Shown in pieces: positions 12,639 through 23,115 of a DNA stretch of 64,000 nt. The DNA is taken from contig CM030361.1 of the NCBI GenBank assembly GCA_017893485.1, positions 138,092,461 through 138,156,460 on the forward strand, written 5' to 3'. This DNA is from Hemerocallis citrina (Eukaryota; Streptophyta; Magnoliopsida; Asparagales; Asphodelaceae). The notes below the pieces were generated by a model. It saw only the letters and a list, made by a program, of their open reading frames with translations, did no database searches and was not told the origin of the DNA. Made by a program: the position numbers and the translations under genes. Each line of letters opens with the position of its first letter. Positions within the stretch are counted from its first letter, which is position 1.

Positions 12639-13290
12639 AACTCCTGATCCCCAAATATAGTTTGGGGCAATATATAACTCCTGATCCCCAAATATAAAAT
12701 TTGGGGCAATATAAATATAACTCCTGTTCCCGGGTGTATCCCGGGCCTGTGGGGTCTAGCCCAAACCCCGGGAGATTGTGCGGCACTGCAATATTTAATT
12801 ATCCTTTATATACATATACATATCTCCTTTATTATATACTCCTTCACAGTATAACTCCTGTTCCCCAAATATTAAATTTGGAGCAATATAAATATATATA
12901 TATAACTCCTGTTCCCCAAATATAATTTGGGGCAATATATAACTCCTTTAATATAACACCTTTATAAATAACTCCTTTAGTATAACACCTTGATAAAATA
13001 ACTCCTTTAGTAGAACTCTTTTATAATATAACTCTGTATATCTCCTTTATTATATACTCCTTTATAACAACTCCTTTATAAAATATCTTCATATATATTC
13101 ATTTATAATATATCTCCTTTATAATAAAACTCCATATACACATATCTCCCCTTTATAATATAACTCCATATATAAATATATCTCCTGTATAACATAACTC
13201 CTTTATAATATATCACTGTATATCTCCTTTACAGTATAGCTCCTTTATAAAATAACTCATTTACAATATAACTCCTTTATACTCTAATTT
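12639..13290. repeat. Hairpin repeats and AACTCCTTTA minisatellite inside the solo LTR
   Basis: The phrase AACTCCTG(A/T)TCCC followed by a CCCCAAATATAATTTGGGG-type hairpin occurs four times between 12639 and 12940, with a variant using CCCGGG. From about 12942 to 13290 it decays into many copies of AACTCCTTTATAATAT. Confidence 0.75.
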
Positions 13291-14510
13291 CACCGATATA
13301 ACATAACAGAAAAGCATATAAACTCCATGAAATTCATAAACATACACAAGCCATTAATCTCACTGATATCATATAAAATTTTCATTTCCCACCCACACGT
13401 CACACACACATCATATCCATTTCACATCACAATATCACATAAAATTTTCATTTCCCACCCACATATCACACCTACACCATATCATCGTTTCATCATGTTA
13501 TCATAGCACATTGTCATATCAAACATATCTACACACCATGCTTCCCATCTTTTCACATTAGTTATAAGATCGCACATCACACATACAAATACATTCACAT
13601 ACACATATTTAATCATTACAACCCCGAAGCATATAGATATTTATCTACAAGCGTCCACACATTTCCATACATATATATATATACTAATTTCTTACATCTC
13701 ATAATTTACTCCGTATTATACTCATGACTTTCCCATATTTAAGATACTTCACATTCCACATATAACAAACCATGTTTTGACATTATCAAAGCACATTATG
13801 CACATAAAATAAAAGATCATACTCACATAGCATCCCACGAAGACCCGATACGCCAGCACGTCGTTCCACATCCAAACTTGTTAACATATCCTACTATCAA
13901 AGTTCAACGCAATTAGGGCTCAAATCATTTAAATCAACCACAAGAAATAGTAGCACTAATCCTAACATCAATCAGGCGTTTTATTGAATGCCTGAGATGC
14001 ACACGTGCAATGCACGTAATAGATAAATTCCTACGATAACCCCTAAACAGTGACTAAACTCACCCCCAACATATCTTAATAACTCAACTATATTTTCCAG
14101 TACTATACAAGAAATAATTCATACCTATATAATTCTCTTTTACAAACCCAAAACCCTAATTTATTATCAACATGCAAACTCTCTAATAATATGCTAATTT
14201 CTTGCCTCTACTACCCCTAACATCTTCTAATCTCCCTACCATAATACTCTTATTCAAAATAAATTAATCACACTAAATTTTATACAAAAATAAAATCTAG
14301 GGTTTACCTTTTCGGAATTCTTTCGAAAATCCAACGCTACCACGAGCTAGAGCACCTTCCACTAGGCCATCCCTTAAAATTAATTTGAAAACCATGAAAT
14401 ATTGGAGTGAATTTGTGTGGGGTGAAGTTGGGGCCGAAAATGGATTTCGGCAGGAACCCTTCGATCGGGTTCAGGAAAAAGGAAAGAAGGGAAGAAGAAG
14501 AAAGGGGATT

Positions 14511-14535
14511 GGGGGGGGGGGGGGGGGGGGGGGGG
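14511..14535. repeat. Poly-G tract (about 25 G)
   Basis: An uninterrupted run of G is followed by (TAAA)n. The length of such runs is error-prone in sequencing and should not be taken as exact. Confidence 0.85.
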
Positions 14536-15173
14536 TTGTTAAATAAATAAATAAATAAATAAATAGAAGTATTTCATATAAGCCCCCATCTCCAAAATTA
14601 TTTCAAATAAGCCCCAATCTCTACTTTAATATCATAAACAATACAAAATACATTAAAACTACCTCGTAATAATCCTTCAAAATTATAAAATAAAATAAAC
14701 AATCTCTTCCCATAAGATTTCAACTCGTAGCTCCAATATATCAATAATATCAATCTACCACAAATATCCATACCCGTATCAATATTTAAATAAAATATCC
14801 CAAAAACAGTTTTCAGCACTCCAAATATATAAAAATAGATATTTTCGATATTTTACAAATTCGAGGTGTTACAGTATGATCTGAATAGAGAGATTTGGTG
14901 AGCCGTTGTCATTGTTTAACTTCAAAAGTAGATTGTGCCAAGTGTTTCAAAGGTGAGAGAGAGAGATTGAGAGTTGTAATCTCTTTTGTAATCTTTTTAT
15001 TTTTTAGGGAATAAGAAGTATTGGTTATCTCTACATATTGATTGTGTTCTTATGAGATCTTGCATATATTGTAGTGACTTGTTCTTGTTTCATCTAAATC
15101 TTGGGAGTTTCTATTGCTTGTGGTGTATTTTCCCTATTAGCACTACGAGTTGTGGTAGATTCTTAACACTTTC

Positions 15174-15388
15174 ATGCATTAAATTTTGTATTTCTTTTTT
15201 TTTCGGACTTTAGTAAAATTATTTCCGAATTTAACAAATTTTTGCTAAATTTCAAATAGTAAATTTTGCCGAATTATCTCCGAATCTCAAATTTGTGACC
15301 ATGCACATGAGGCTTAACAAGCATGTATATATGTGCTCAACGTTTTAATGTCTTCGAGACTACAATCTGTCATGTATACAAAACATTA
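15174..15388. other. Unassigned AT-rich spacer
   Basis: Nothing recognisable is seen between the copia-A duplication and the next MITE. Confidence 0.4.
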
Positions 15389-16024
15389 TGCTCTGTTTGG
15401 ATAGTATTTTAAAACCAGTTTTCAGTTTTTTAAAATTAAAAACTGAAAAAACGCGTTGGGTAGTGGTTTTCACAAATGGGTTTTTAAAGTTTTCCCCCAA
15501 AACTCTCATTTTAAAATGTGTTTTCAGAAAACTGCAAAAACACGTTTTCTAAACCCAAATCTCATTTTCTAAACTCAAATCGCCGATGAAGATGGCGATC
15601 GACAGCATGGGCGAGGGTCGATGACGATGATCAGGGGCTCGGGAGGAGATGCTGATGATGATGGTGATGGTGATGTGGTGGCGTTTGCAGTGGCAAGGTT
15701 GCGGCGGCAAGGTTGCGGTGAGGTTGCGAGATAAGAAAGAAGGCAGGAGAGGTTGCGGCCATGGTTGTTGAGCGTAGAGGGAGCGAGGAGAGAGAGAGGG
15801 GGCGCGTAGTTAGGGATTGGGGGGGGTGAAGCGGCAGAGTCGGCGGCCATGTCTGTTGAGAGTAGTGGAAGCGAGGAGAGATTGAGAAAGAGGGAAAAAA
15901 CAGTTTTCTAAACATTTGTAACCAAATAATATTCTATTTTTAAAATCACAAAAAAACAACTTTATAATTTTTTTTTAAAATTATGTTTAAAATGTATTTT
16001 CAAAACAGCGAACTAAACGCGGCT
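15389..16024. mobile_element. PIF/Harbinger-like MITE
   Basis: The ends GCTCTGTTTGGATAG and (complement) GCCGCGTTTAGTTCG form a loose inverted repeat continued by alternating AAAA-rich sequence. TTA flanks both sides (15386-15388 and 16025-16027), the target preferred by PIF/Harbinger elements. The centre, 15580-15860, is unusually GC-rich with GAT/GGT triplet runs. The two long minus-strand ORFs there are low-complexity shadows. No transposase is encoded. Confidence 0.5.
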
Positions 16025-16089
16025 TTAGTAGTTTTGAACAAATACTAGTAACCACCTGAACAAAAGGGCGGACTCAAATAGGGGAGGAT

Positions 16090-17480
16090 ACCACCTGATC
16101 AAATGCAGTATTGCATGCATGAAGAAGAAACATAGAGGGCTAGGCATCATCGACCTTAGAGATATGAACCTGGCCCTTTTAGGAAAATGGTGGTGGAAGG
16201 TCTTTCACCACAGCGGAGAAAGATGGCAGTACGTCATTCAACCATACCTTAAGGGAAAAGGCATGAGAAGTTTAGGTTTTCGAATAAGGTCTAGAGTTTC
16301 TCGATTCTGAAAAGGAATTACCAAAGCAAGCGGACCTTTCAACTCAGCAGTTACATCGACTATTGGTAATGGACGGTCCACCAGATTCTGGTGGGACAAA
16401 TGGTGTGGTGCCCATACCCTTAAGGAGACTTTCCCAGATCTGTATGAGAAAACGACCCACCCGAATATATCTATGGCCGAGACGTGGAAGAGGGGCAATT
16501 GGAGACCGTCTTTCAGAGGAACTCTTACCCCAGAGTTACATCACCAACTGCTTGAACTGCAAACACATATTACACGGACCGGTGCGATGTATGCTCAAGG
16601 CCCAGATCAGATGCGGTGGGGTCTCGAGACCAAGGCAGCTTTCACTGTCAGATCTCCATATCATCGAATTCATTATCGAAAATGCAGATCCAGCTGCGCA
16701 CAGGTGTTATGGAAGGCCAAAACCCCCCTTAAAGTCAGGGTCTTCCTTTGGCTAGTACTCAATAATGCAATGCTCACCAGAGAGAACCTTGCCAAAAGAT
16801 AACCCCAGATTGCAACCAACTGCGGATTCTGTAACATGCATACGGAGAATCTGAATCACCTTTTTATTCACTGCCAAAGGAGTAAGACAACTATGGTAGA
16901 GGTATTACGGGCCCTAGGTACAAGAGACTACCTCAACGAATATGAGAATTTGTAGATTGGCCCCAAATTTGTCTCGGTAAGCTACGAAATGAAGGATGCA
17001 TGGTACATAGCCATTGCGGCAACTACTTGGGTGTTATGGCTAGACAGAAATAACTTCTATTTTCGTGCTTCATGTAATAGTATTTCTGGTAACCTAACTC
17101 ATATCATGCATCTTTTTTTTTTTGGCCACAGCTTCTGCCACAGGAACGAGAGGAAGGATTGCCAGAATCTTCCAGGTGGAGGAGTTTGATGATGAGGAGG
17201 TAGAGTTTGGGCCAACACTGGACTGAGGGGTAGGCGCCATTCAGACTCATATGGAACATGCTACATCGGAGTTCCACTAGCAGCAACTTCCTCTACGTTG
17301 TATTTTGTTTCGACCTGCTATACTTTTGGTTGTACTTTGTATGGATGATTAGACCCATCTCCAGAATTTTGTTGAGGGAGTATGTTTTTTTTCTGCACAG
17401 TACTTTTTTATTCCATCCGATATGCTATAGTTGTTTTATTAATTTTTTATTAATAAAACAAGAGGATGTAATTTCACCTT
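16090..17480 (+). pseudogene. 5'-truncated L1-type LINE, C-terminal zf-RVT region
   Basis: Frame-shifted translations give GLGIIDLRDMNLALLGKWWW at 16135-16200, then RFWWDKWCG. Next comes VLWKAKTPLKVRVFLWLVLN near 16710-16770, and finally CGFC and HLFIHC residues at 16830-16880. This matches the C-terminal part of plant LINE ORF2, where a zf-RVT zinc-binding domain follows the reverse transcriptase. The same architecture is seen in the intact LINE at 58509-60401. The 5' four-fifths of the element is missing, as is common after incomplete target-primed reverse transcription. The remaining reading is interrupted by stops. The 3' limit is uncertain, and AATAAAAC near 17452 may be its polyadenylation signal. 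Confidence 0.75.
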
Positions 17481-18073
17481 TAGCCAAAAACAAAAAAATT
17501 AAAAAACAAATGCCAGTAACTTTATTCAATGTCTCACTGAGATTTTGTGGGGTTCAAAAAGGATACTACGCAATAATAGCCCCTCCCCTGTACAGTAAAA
17601 TTACTGTCCCCTCATAAGTGGGAGCCGAAACTTTCGCGCGGAGGGGGGGGGGGGGGGGGGGAGTGCTTTGACTTTCAAACAGTGTGAGAAAGTCAACTAT
17701 CACATCCATCAGTCAACCTGTTTGACGTACAGATTCTCTGTCTGTCCTTGTAGAGATGTAGATCTCACGTCAACTCTTCCAGTTTCAGATATCCCAACGC
17801 AGCTAGGCTAGCCCTGTGATCTGATTTTGTAGAAGATTTTTGGAGTGTTAAAGTGAACTACATATTGCTTTTGGGGAGAATATCCCTGTTGGAATTTTAC
17901 TAGATTTCAAGATATTCTTGTCGTATGTTTTGCGATCTAGTCTAGACTATGATTCAGTTCAGAATCCTAGTAAAGTTGTGGTTCGATGTGTGCTTTATTT
18001 TGGTTGGGGAAAGATCTGCCTCACAACTGTTTTCTTCATCTTCACCAAAACTCTAGTCTCACAATTATAACTA
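17481..18073. other. Unassigned spacer with a poly-G tract
   Basis: No gene is seen. A G run lies at 17643-17661. The rest is ordinary AT-rich sequence. Confidence 0.4.
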
Positions 18074-18551
18074 CTCCCTCCATTTTAAAACTAGTATTAT
18101 ACATGTGCTTTTCAAGTGGGAATTTTTTTTTTAGGGAGGAATGAAAAGGAAAAAAAAATTACGTTATTTGCACGTGGAAGAATTTTTTTTGGTGGGAAAA
18201 TGAAAAGGGCAAAAAAAAAATTTACCAACACGTGCGTTGCACGGGTTGGGTTAAGGACTAAGACCTTCTCCCATTATAGTAGTAGAGATATAAATCTATT
18301 ACAAAAAATTTATAATTAACAAAAAATATTAATATTTATAATATTTTGAAACTCATAAATAAACTATTAATTATAAAATATTTAATTTGTCATCCTCTAC
18401 AATTTTAGCATTACTCATTTTATAAAAAATTAAGGATAAAATTAGAAAACTCATAAAAAATTACAAAATATTTTTCTCGTAAGCCTAAATTGACATATAT
18501 GTAGAAACTAAAAAAAAAAGACTAGAATAACATATTTTGAAACATAGGGAG
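18074..18551. mobile_element. Stowaway-like MITE (Tc1/mariner)
   Basis: It begins CTCCCTCCATTTTAAAAC and ends in the complement, TTTTGAAACATAGGGAG. TA dinucleotides flank both ends (18072-18073 and 18552-18553). This is the classical CTCCCTCC terminal repeat and TA target of Stowaway MITEs, and the 478-bp size fits. The interior carries CACGTGCGTTGCACGGGTTG, a phrase common in plant short elements. No protein is encoded. Confidence 0.85.
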
Positions 18552-18960
18552 TATCTTTTAGTTGCGACTTAGTTGAAAACGAAGTCCGTTAGAATTACTG
18601 TTCGTGCTAGCCTAAAGCATGAAATCAATGCTTGCTAGCTAACTCGAACATTTACTGCTAATTGGTTCAGTATTGCTAACTCAGCGCTCACTTGGGAACC
18701 GGCTCATCAAGTTAACCAATGTACAGTTATTGTGCATCAACAGAATTTCGAGTTTAAAACATGATTTCGTCCTCACTCCTCAGTGGCCATTTTGTGGACA
18801 CCTCAATTTTCTTATGGATGCTCTTATTCTTTATAGCATCCACAGCCGTCAGCTAAATATGCATATTATGCACATTTTGCTACTGTAGATGTTGTACTCG
18901 TCAGACAATTTGTCATTTTTATCAAATTTTGCTATTATAAAAAGCTAAAAATAGCAGTCT
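18552..18960. other. Unassigned spacer
   Basis: No gene is recognised. The 71-codon ORF at 18673-18888 has no family-like motif. Confidence 0.35.
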
Positions 18961-18979
18961 AGATAGCAATATGTATATT

Positions 18980-19560
18980 ATTCGTGACGAAACATATTTT
19001 TTAAATTCTCGGACGAAACATGGTGTTTCGGTCGCAATATTTTATTTTATTTTTTTTCATCGGACGAAACATCATGTTTCCTCCGATGAAATCCTGAATT
19101 AAAAAAAATAAAATAAAATAAAATAAATCTTAAGCAACTAATTTAGTAAATTAATTAATGTAGTTAGTATTTTAATTAAACTGTTAGTTAAATATTAGTT
19201 AATTAATTAGGTTAAGTTAATTAAAAAAATAAATTAACAACTTAATTTTTAAAAAACCTACTGGGACGAAACATGCATGTGGTCCCATACATTTTTTTTA
19301 TTTTTTTTAAAAACCTTTTAAAATTTCTCAAAAAATCGTAAAAAAATTCAAAAAAAATTCCAAAATTTATTTCGGACGAAACATCGTGTGAATTTTGAAT
19401 TTGATGTTTCGTCCGATGTGAATTTTGATTTTTTTTTAAATTAAATGTTTCGTTCCATTTATTTTCTTAGTAAATTTTTTTGTTTCAGCGAAATAAAATT
19501 TATTTAAATTAATTTTTTTCTCACAGACGGAACATCAAACATGATGTTCCGTTTGTTTCA
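18980..19560. repeat. Array of GACGAAACAT palindromes
   Basis: At least eight copies of GACGAAACAT or ATGTTTCGTC occur here, several paired head-to-head into palindromes such as CGGACGAAACATCATGTTTC. They are separated by A- or T-rich filler. The motif density is unlike the flanking sequence. It could be the subterminal region of an unrecognised DNA transposon. No terminal repeat or target duplication was found. Confidence 0.6.
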
Positions 19561-19676
19561 CTTTTAAAGAAATTATGCAATTTTTGGCTTTTGAACAACT
19601 GCAGCATTCGCTCGAATTGCTAAGGTAAATGCATAATTTATCTCAAACGACTGTGACGCTCTTATGGTGCCGTCTG

Positions 19677-19947
19677 TAGGGCTGCAATCGAGCCGAGACG
19701 AGCCGAATACCTTCAGGCTTGAGCTCGGCTCATTTATGAAACGAGCTCAATTTTAAGCTCGAGCCCGGCTCGAGCCGAACTTTGACCGAACTTTGACCAT
19801 ATTCGAGCCAAATAGCTCGCGAGCTTAGTCTTAAAAAAAATAATAATAAAGTTCGAGCTCGAGCTCGGTTCGAGCTCGGTTCGAGCCGAGCTTTGACTGA
19901 ACTCAAGCCGAATAGCTCGCGAATAGCTTGATTCGTTTGCAGCCCTA
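19677..19947. mobile_element. hAT-type MITE rich in GAGCTCG/CGAGCC
   Basis: The terminal inverted repeat TAGGGCTGCAA / TTGCAGCCCTA is flanked by GCCGTCTG (19669-19676) and GCCGTCTA (19948-19955). That is an eight-base duplication with one difference, as expected for hAT elements. The interior repeats GAGCTCG and CGAGCCGAA on both strands and can fold on itself. No coding capacity. Confidence 0.85.
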
Positions 19948-20381
19948 GCCGTCTATATTTTTTCTGCTCACCAATCTCAACATCTTCATTTTAGCTACTT
20001 TCATCTTCGTTTCATTGTTGTCAAGATTCTCACCATTGATTATTTTCCAAAAATCGAAATTAAGGCCTGATTAAACGAAATCGATTCCTGTCATTAAGTT
20101 GTAGGGTACAATGGATTATCTAATATGAATTGTCTTTTTTTTCTTTCACGAGCATATGTATCTGTCGGCTAAAAACATAAAAAAACTGGTTTCCTAGGGA
20201 AAATGAGGTGTTCTGGAAACAACTGTAAGTTTGGTTTTGAGGCTTAAATGTAGTCCAACCCAATACGAGCATATGTAGTTCGTTGTTTAAATTTGAAAAT
20301 TTTGAAAATTTTGAAGAAAAAAAAACTGTTACAGTCCTTCCCTATTTTTTAAAAAAGAATAGGATTTGAAAAAAAAATAGA
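19948..20381. other. Unassigned AT-rich spacer
   Basis: No gene or element end is recognised. Confidence 0.35.
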
Positions 20382-21625
20382 ATTTGAAAAACAATAGCGC
20401 CCTATATTAAAGAAGAGATTTGAGAATTCTCCAAATATAGGTATCAAAAGATCATCTGTCGTCCGTTCTAATTTTTTTGAACCGACGAAAGATGATATTT
20501 CCTTTGATAAATTTTTTTAAAAATAAAAATAAAAATGGTGTCGGACGCAAAATCAGTTCTAATATTTTTTTTAAAAAAAGTGTCGGACGCAAAACCATCT
20601 TGCGTCTGACCATTTTTTTTTTTAAAAATCCCAAACGGTGAACGGACGAAATATCTTCTTTCGTTCAACAGAAGAAAAAAAATAATCAAAAGGAAACGGA
20701 CGGAAGATCTTCTTCTATCCGTGGACTTTTCCCCCAAAAGGTGGAACTTTTTTCTATGGAATAGGGTCTACAGGATTATTATGCTTATGTACTAAATTTA
20801 AGATTGGTGTGAATTTTTTGATCAATGGTTGATATGGAATGAGCCTATAGGAATTGTTATGTATACCTCTGCATAGAAATTTTTTGTTTACAAAGGTGTC
20901 GGACAATTTTTTTTTTTCTTTTTTCAATGGCTGAGATTCAATACACTTTATACCATCCACCGTTCTTCTAAATTTTGGATTTCAACGAATACGAGCCCAA
21001 CTAAAAATTAAGATTTGAGAAACAATAGCGCCCTATATTTAAGAAGAGATTTGAAAATTCTCCAAATATAGGAATCGAAAGATCATCTGTCGTCCGTTCT
21101 AATTTTTTTTTGAACGGATGAAAGATGATCTTTCGTTTGATGAATTTTTTAAAAAATAAAAATGGTGTCGGACGCAAGATCAGTTCTAATTTTTTTTTTT
21201 TTTTTTAAAGTGTCGGACGCAAGATAATCTTGCGTCTGACCATTTTTTTTTTTGAAAAATCCCAAACGGTGAACGGAAGAAATATCTTCTTTCGTCCAAT
21301 AGAAAAAAAATAATTTCGAAGGGAAACGGACGGAAGATCTATGGACTTTACCCCAATGGTAGAATTTTTTTCTTTGGAATAGGGTCTATAGGATTATTAT
21401 GCTTATATACTAAATTTAAGATTGGTGTGAATTTTTTTATCAATGGTTGATATGGAATGAGCCTATTGGAATTGTTATGTATACCTTTGCTTAGAAATTT
21501 TTTGTTTACGAAGGTGTTGGATAATTTTTATTTTTTTTTCCTTTCAATGGCTGAGATTTAATACACTTTATACCATCCACCATTCTTCTAACTTTTGGGT
21601 TTCAACGAATACGAGCCCAACAGAA
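20382..21625. repeat. Tandem duplication, about 630 bp, carrying a second palindrome array
   Basis: A unit beginning at TTTGA(A/G)AAACAATAGCGCCC (20383) recurs 631 bases later at 21014 in the same order, ending near AACGAATACGAGCCCAAC in both copies. Each unit holds four different palindromes in T-rich filler: GAAAGATGATCTTTC-like, GTCGGACGCAAGAT / ATCTTGCGTC, GAACGGA(C/A)GAAATATC / CTTTCGT, and AACGGACGGAAGATC. The layout matches the array at 18980-19560, but the core bases differ. No coding function is seen; the minus-strand ORFs are translations of the repeats. Confidence 0.75.
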
Positions 21626-21923
21626 AATTTCTTTTCCTAAAATCCGAATGTGGAAAGTTGAGTCTTAACGACAGCAAATGCTCCAAGGAAGGTAAGAAAC
21701 TCTAGAAGCCAAATAAACCAAATACCTTTTCGATGGTCCCACCTCATCATGCATCTTCATCTCCCCTAATTGATCGTCCTCATTTCTCGCCGTCATCAAT
21801 TTTATGAAGAAGCTGGAAGCACTATTGAGACTAAGCCCAACTACTAAGTTTTCGCTCCTTTTCCATTTCTGTATATTTTCCTCTATTTTTTCCTTACTGA
21901 TGTTGTATATATGTATTTTACGG
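21626..21923 (+). other. Unassigned DNA, possible start of a short membrane-protein ORF
   Basis: An ORF at 21804-22001 (65 codons) starts MKKLEALLRLSPTTKFSLLF and has one hydrophobic segment at about residues 17-40. It runs into the probable copia-B LTR, so it could be a host exon cut by the insertion or a chance frame. I do not recognise the protein. Confidence 0.25.
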
Positions 21924-22400
21924 TGTATAAGAAAATTTAGCGTAGCAGATAGGGATTCTAAAGAGGCGACAACCGATCATAACAACCAACCAGTCAGGTA
22001 GACCAAACCTGCAAGCACACAATTTTGTTCCTATTCAGACAAACCTAATTCGGGGAATAAATAACCGAGATATTCTTTAAATAGAAAAGATACAATAGTT
22101 ACAATTACTCTCACCAAGAACCTATCTATCTCTCAAGCCTCAGTAGAAGATACTTTGTTGTTTAGAATGGAAAACTCTCAGATGAAATACTACATCTCAA
22201 TGGAAGCCATTACATTGATATATAGAGATCTAAAGAAATCATAGGTTGTAGTCTTGATACAATAACCGTCTAATTTACCATAAAGAGAAAAACACATGAT
22301 AGGAGCAGTACGATCTAACTTGGAAATATAGTTGTGCTCAAAGAAGATCTGCCACACACGCAATTTCGCCGTGAAGGTGCTTTTGAACAAGATATATATC
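21924..22400 (-). repeat. Copia-B LTR remnant, left
   Basis: Similarity to 46240-46640 is clear from about 21965 to 22350. The proposed first bases, TGTATAAGAAAATT, align loosely with TGTTAGGAAATT at 46016. The right limit is not resolved. Confidence 0.55.
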
Positions 22401-22574
22401 ACTAATTAATGTTGTCATCCTTCACATCCCGACGATATTCGAACAATGTGATCTCGCTTCTGTGATTCTAGTGCCTACAAGCTAGATCATACTTTAGGAA
22501 CACTGAAGTTAGAAATACTTGCGCTAGATTTTCCGTTCCCACAAATCCTGTAGAGGTTGTGCTAAACACCCTTT
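22401..22574. other. Copia-B remnant or spacer before the gypsy insertion
   Basis: No motif is recognised. By position it belongs to copia-B, either internal sequence or the end of its LTR. Confidence 0.3.
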
Positions 22575-22579
22575 ATTCC
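22575..22579. repeat. Gypsy target-site duplication, left copy (ATTCC)
   Basis: ATTCC precedes the LTR start and follows the other LTR at 44361-44365. It ties together ends almost 22 kb apart. Confidence 0.9.
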
Positions 22580-23035
22580 TGTAACCCCTATTTTTCTTTT
22601 TATGTATTTTTGGGTGTATTTTCTTTTTTCGTGCATTTATTCATATTGTATCTCTTTTTCAACCGTATATTGGATCTTCTTTTTCAATATATATTCATCG
22701 ATTTGATTTGTCGTCTTTTATTTGATCTTCTTGATTCGATCGTCAGTCTATTATTTCATATCTGTTTGATCAAGCCATTATTTTCGATTCTCATTATAAT
22801 TGTTCATGACCTATTCTATTTATTCATTTTTGTTCCTATCTCATTATTTTGGACCATCCTATTTTTATTTGGATTCTTGTTATTAAACTCATTGGCCTTA
22901 TAAACCCAATAAACCCTTTAAAACCCTATTGGATTCCTATCTAATTAAACCCATTGAATACCCAATACCCTATGCTAGACCCGAAACCCATTAACCCCCT
23001 TACCCGTTATCACCTAACCCTAATATCTCTCACCC

Positions 23036-23115
<80 letters not shown>

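Larger units (their letters stand above)
10164..14873 (-). mobile_element. Solo LTR, 4.7 kb, Tekay/Del-like Ty3/gypsy
   Basis: The insert begins TGTAACGCCCC and ends GGTGTTACA, has TG/CA ends and a five-base duplication GTATG, and contains no gag or pol motif. LTRs of several kilobases with TGTAAC ends are typical of Tekay/Del chromoviruses. A solo LTR arises by recombination between the two LTRs of a full element. Minus orientation is inferred: the reverse strand ends in a GGGGCGTTACA-like sequence, as the gypsy element at 22580-44360 does, and an AAAAGGTAAACCC donor-like site reads on the minus strand near 14310. Internal content: (TA)n at 11141-11161, C-tract at 12019-12033, tandem duplication at 12085-12442, hairpin repeats at 12639-12950, G-tract at 14511-14535. 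Confidence 0.8.
7169..15168 (+). mobile_element. Copia-A: Ty1/copia LTR retrotransposon, gag-protease only, with nested solo LTR
   Basis: Two related LTRs (7169-7864 and 9746-15168, the latter split by an insertion) flank an internal region of only about 1.9 kb. That region has a methionine-type primer binding site, gag, a zinc-knuckle remnant and a DSGAS protease motif. Integrase, reverse transcriptase and RNase H are absent. A five-base duplication, CTTTC, flanks the whole. It is therefore a non-autonomous deletion derivative that would have relied on a relative's enzymes. The 3' LTR was later hit by the 10164-14873 element. Confidence 0.85.
9746..15168 (+). repeat. Copia-A 3' LTR, split by a solo LTR
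   Basis: Two pieces, 9746-10163 and 14879-15168, together match the 5' LTR. The first bases are TATTCGG where the 5' copy has TGTTAGG, so the terminal TG is mutated. It ends TTAACA before the CTTTC duplication. GTCGAC-type sites recur here, four of them exact. Confidence 0.85.

Noticed and set aside
15575..15915. Proline/serine-rich minus-strand ORFs
   Set aside because: Low-complexity translations of the triplet-rich MITE core in two overlapping frames, with no family motif.
17638..17665. Poly-G tract as a G-quadruplex regulator
   Set aside because: A homopolymer of uncertain length with no gene nearby. It may be a sequencing artefact, like the run at 14511-14535.
18980..21345. Possible CRISPR-like array of repeats and spacers
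   Set aside because: Repeats are inverted palindromes of unequal spacing with homopolymer filler in plant DNA. There are no uniform spacers and no cas genes.
22559..22903. Hydrophobic 114-codon ORF, repeated at 34658-35023
   Set aside because: The two copies are the starts of the gypsy LTRs; the hydrophobicity comes from T-rich DNA.
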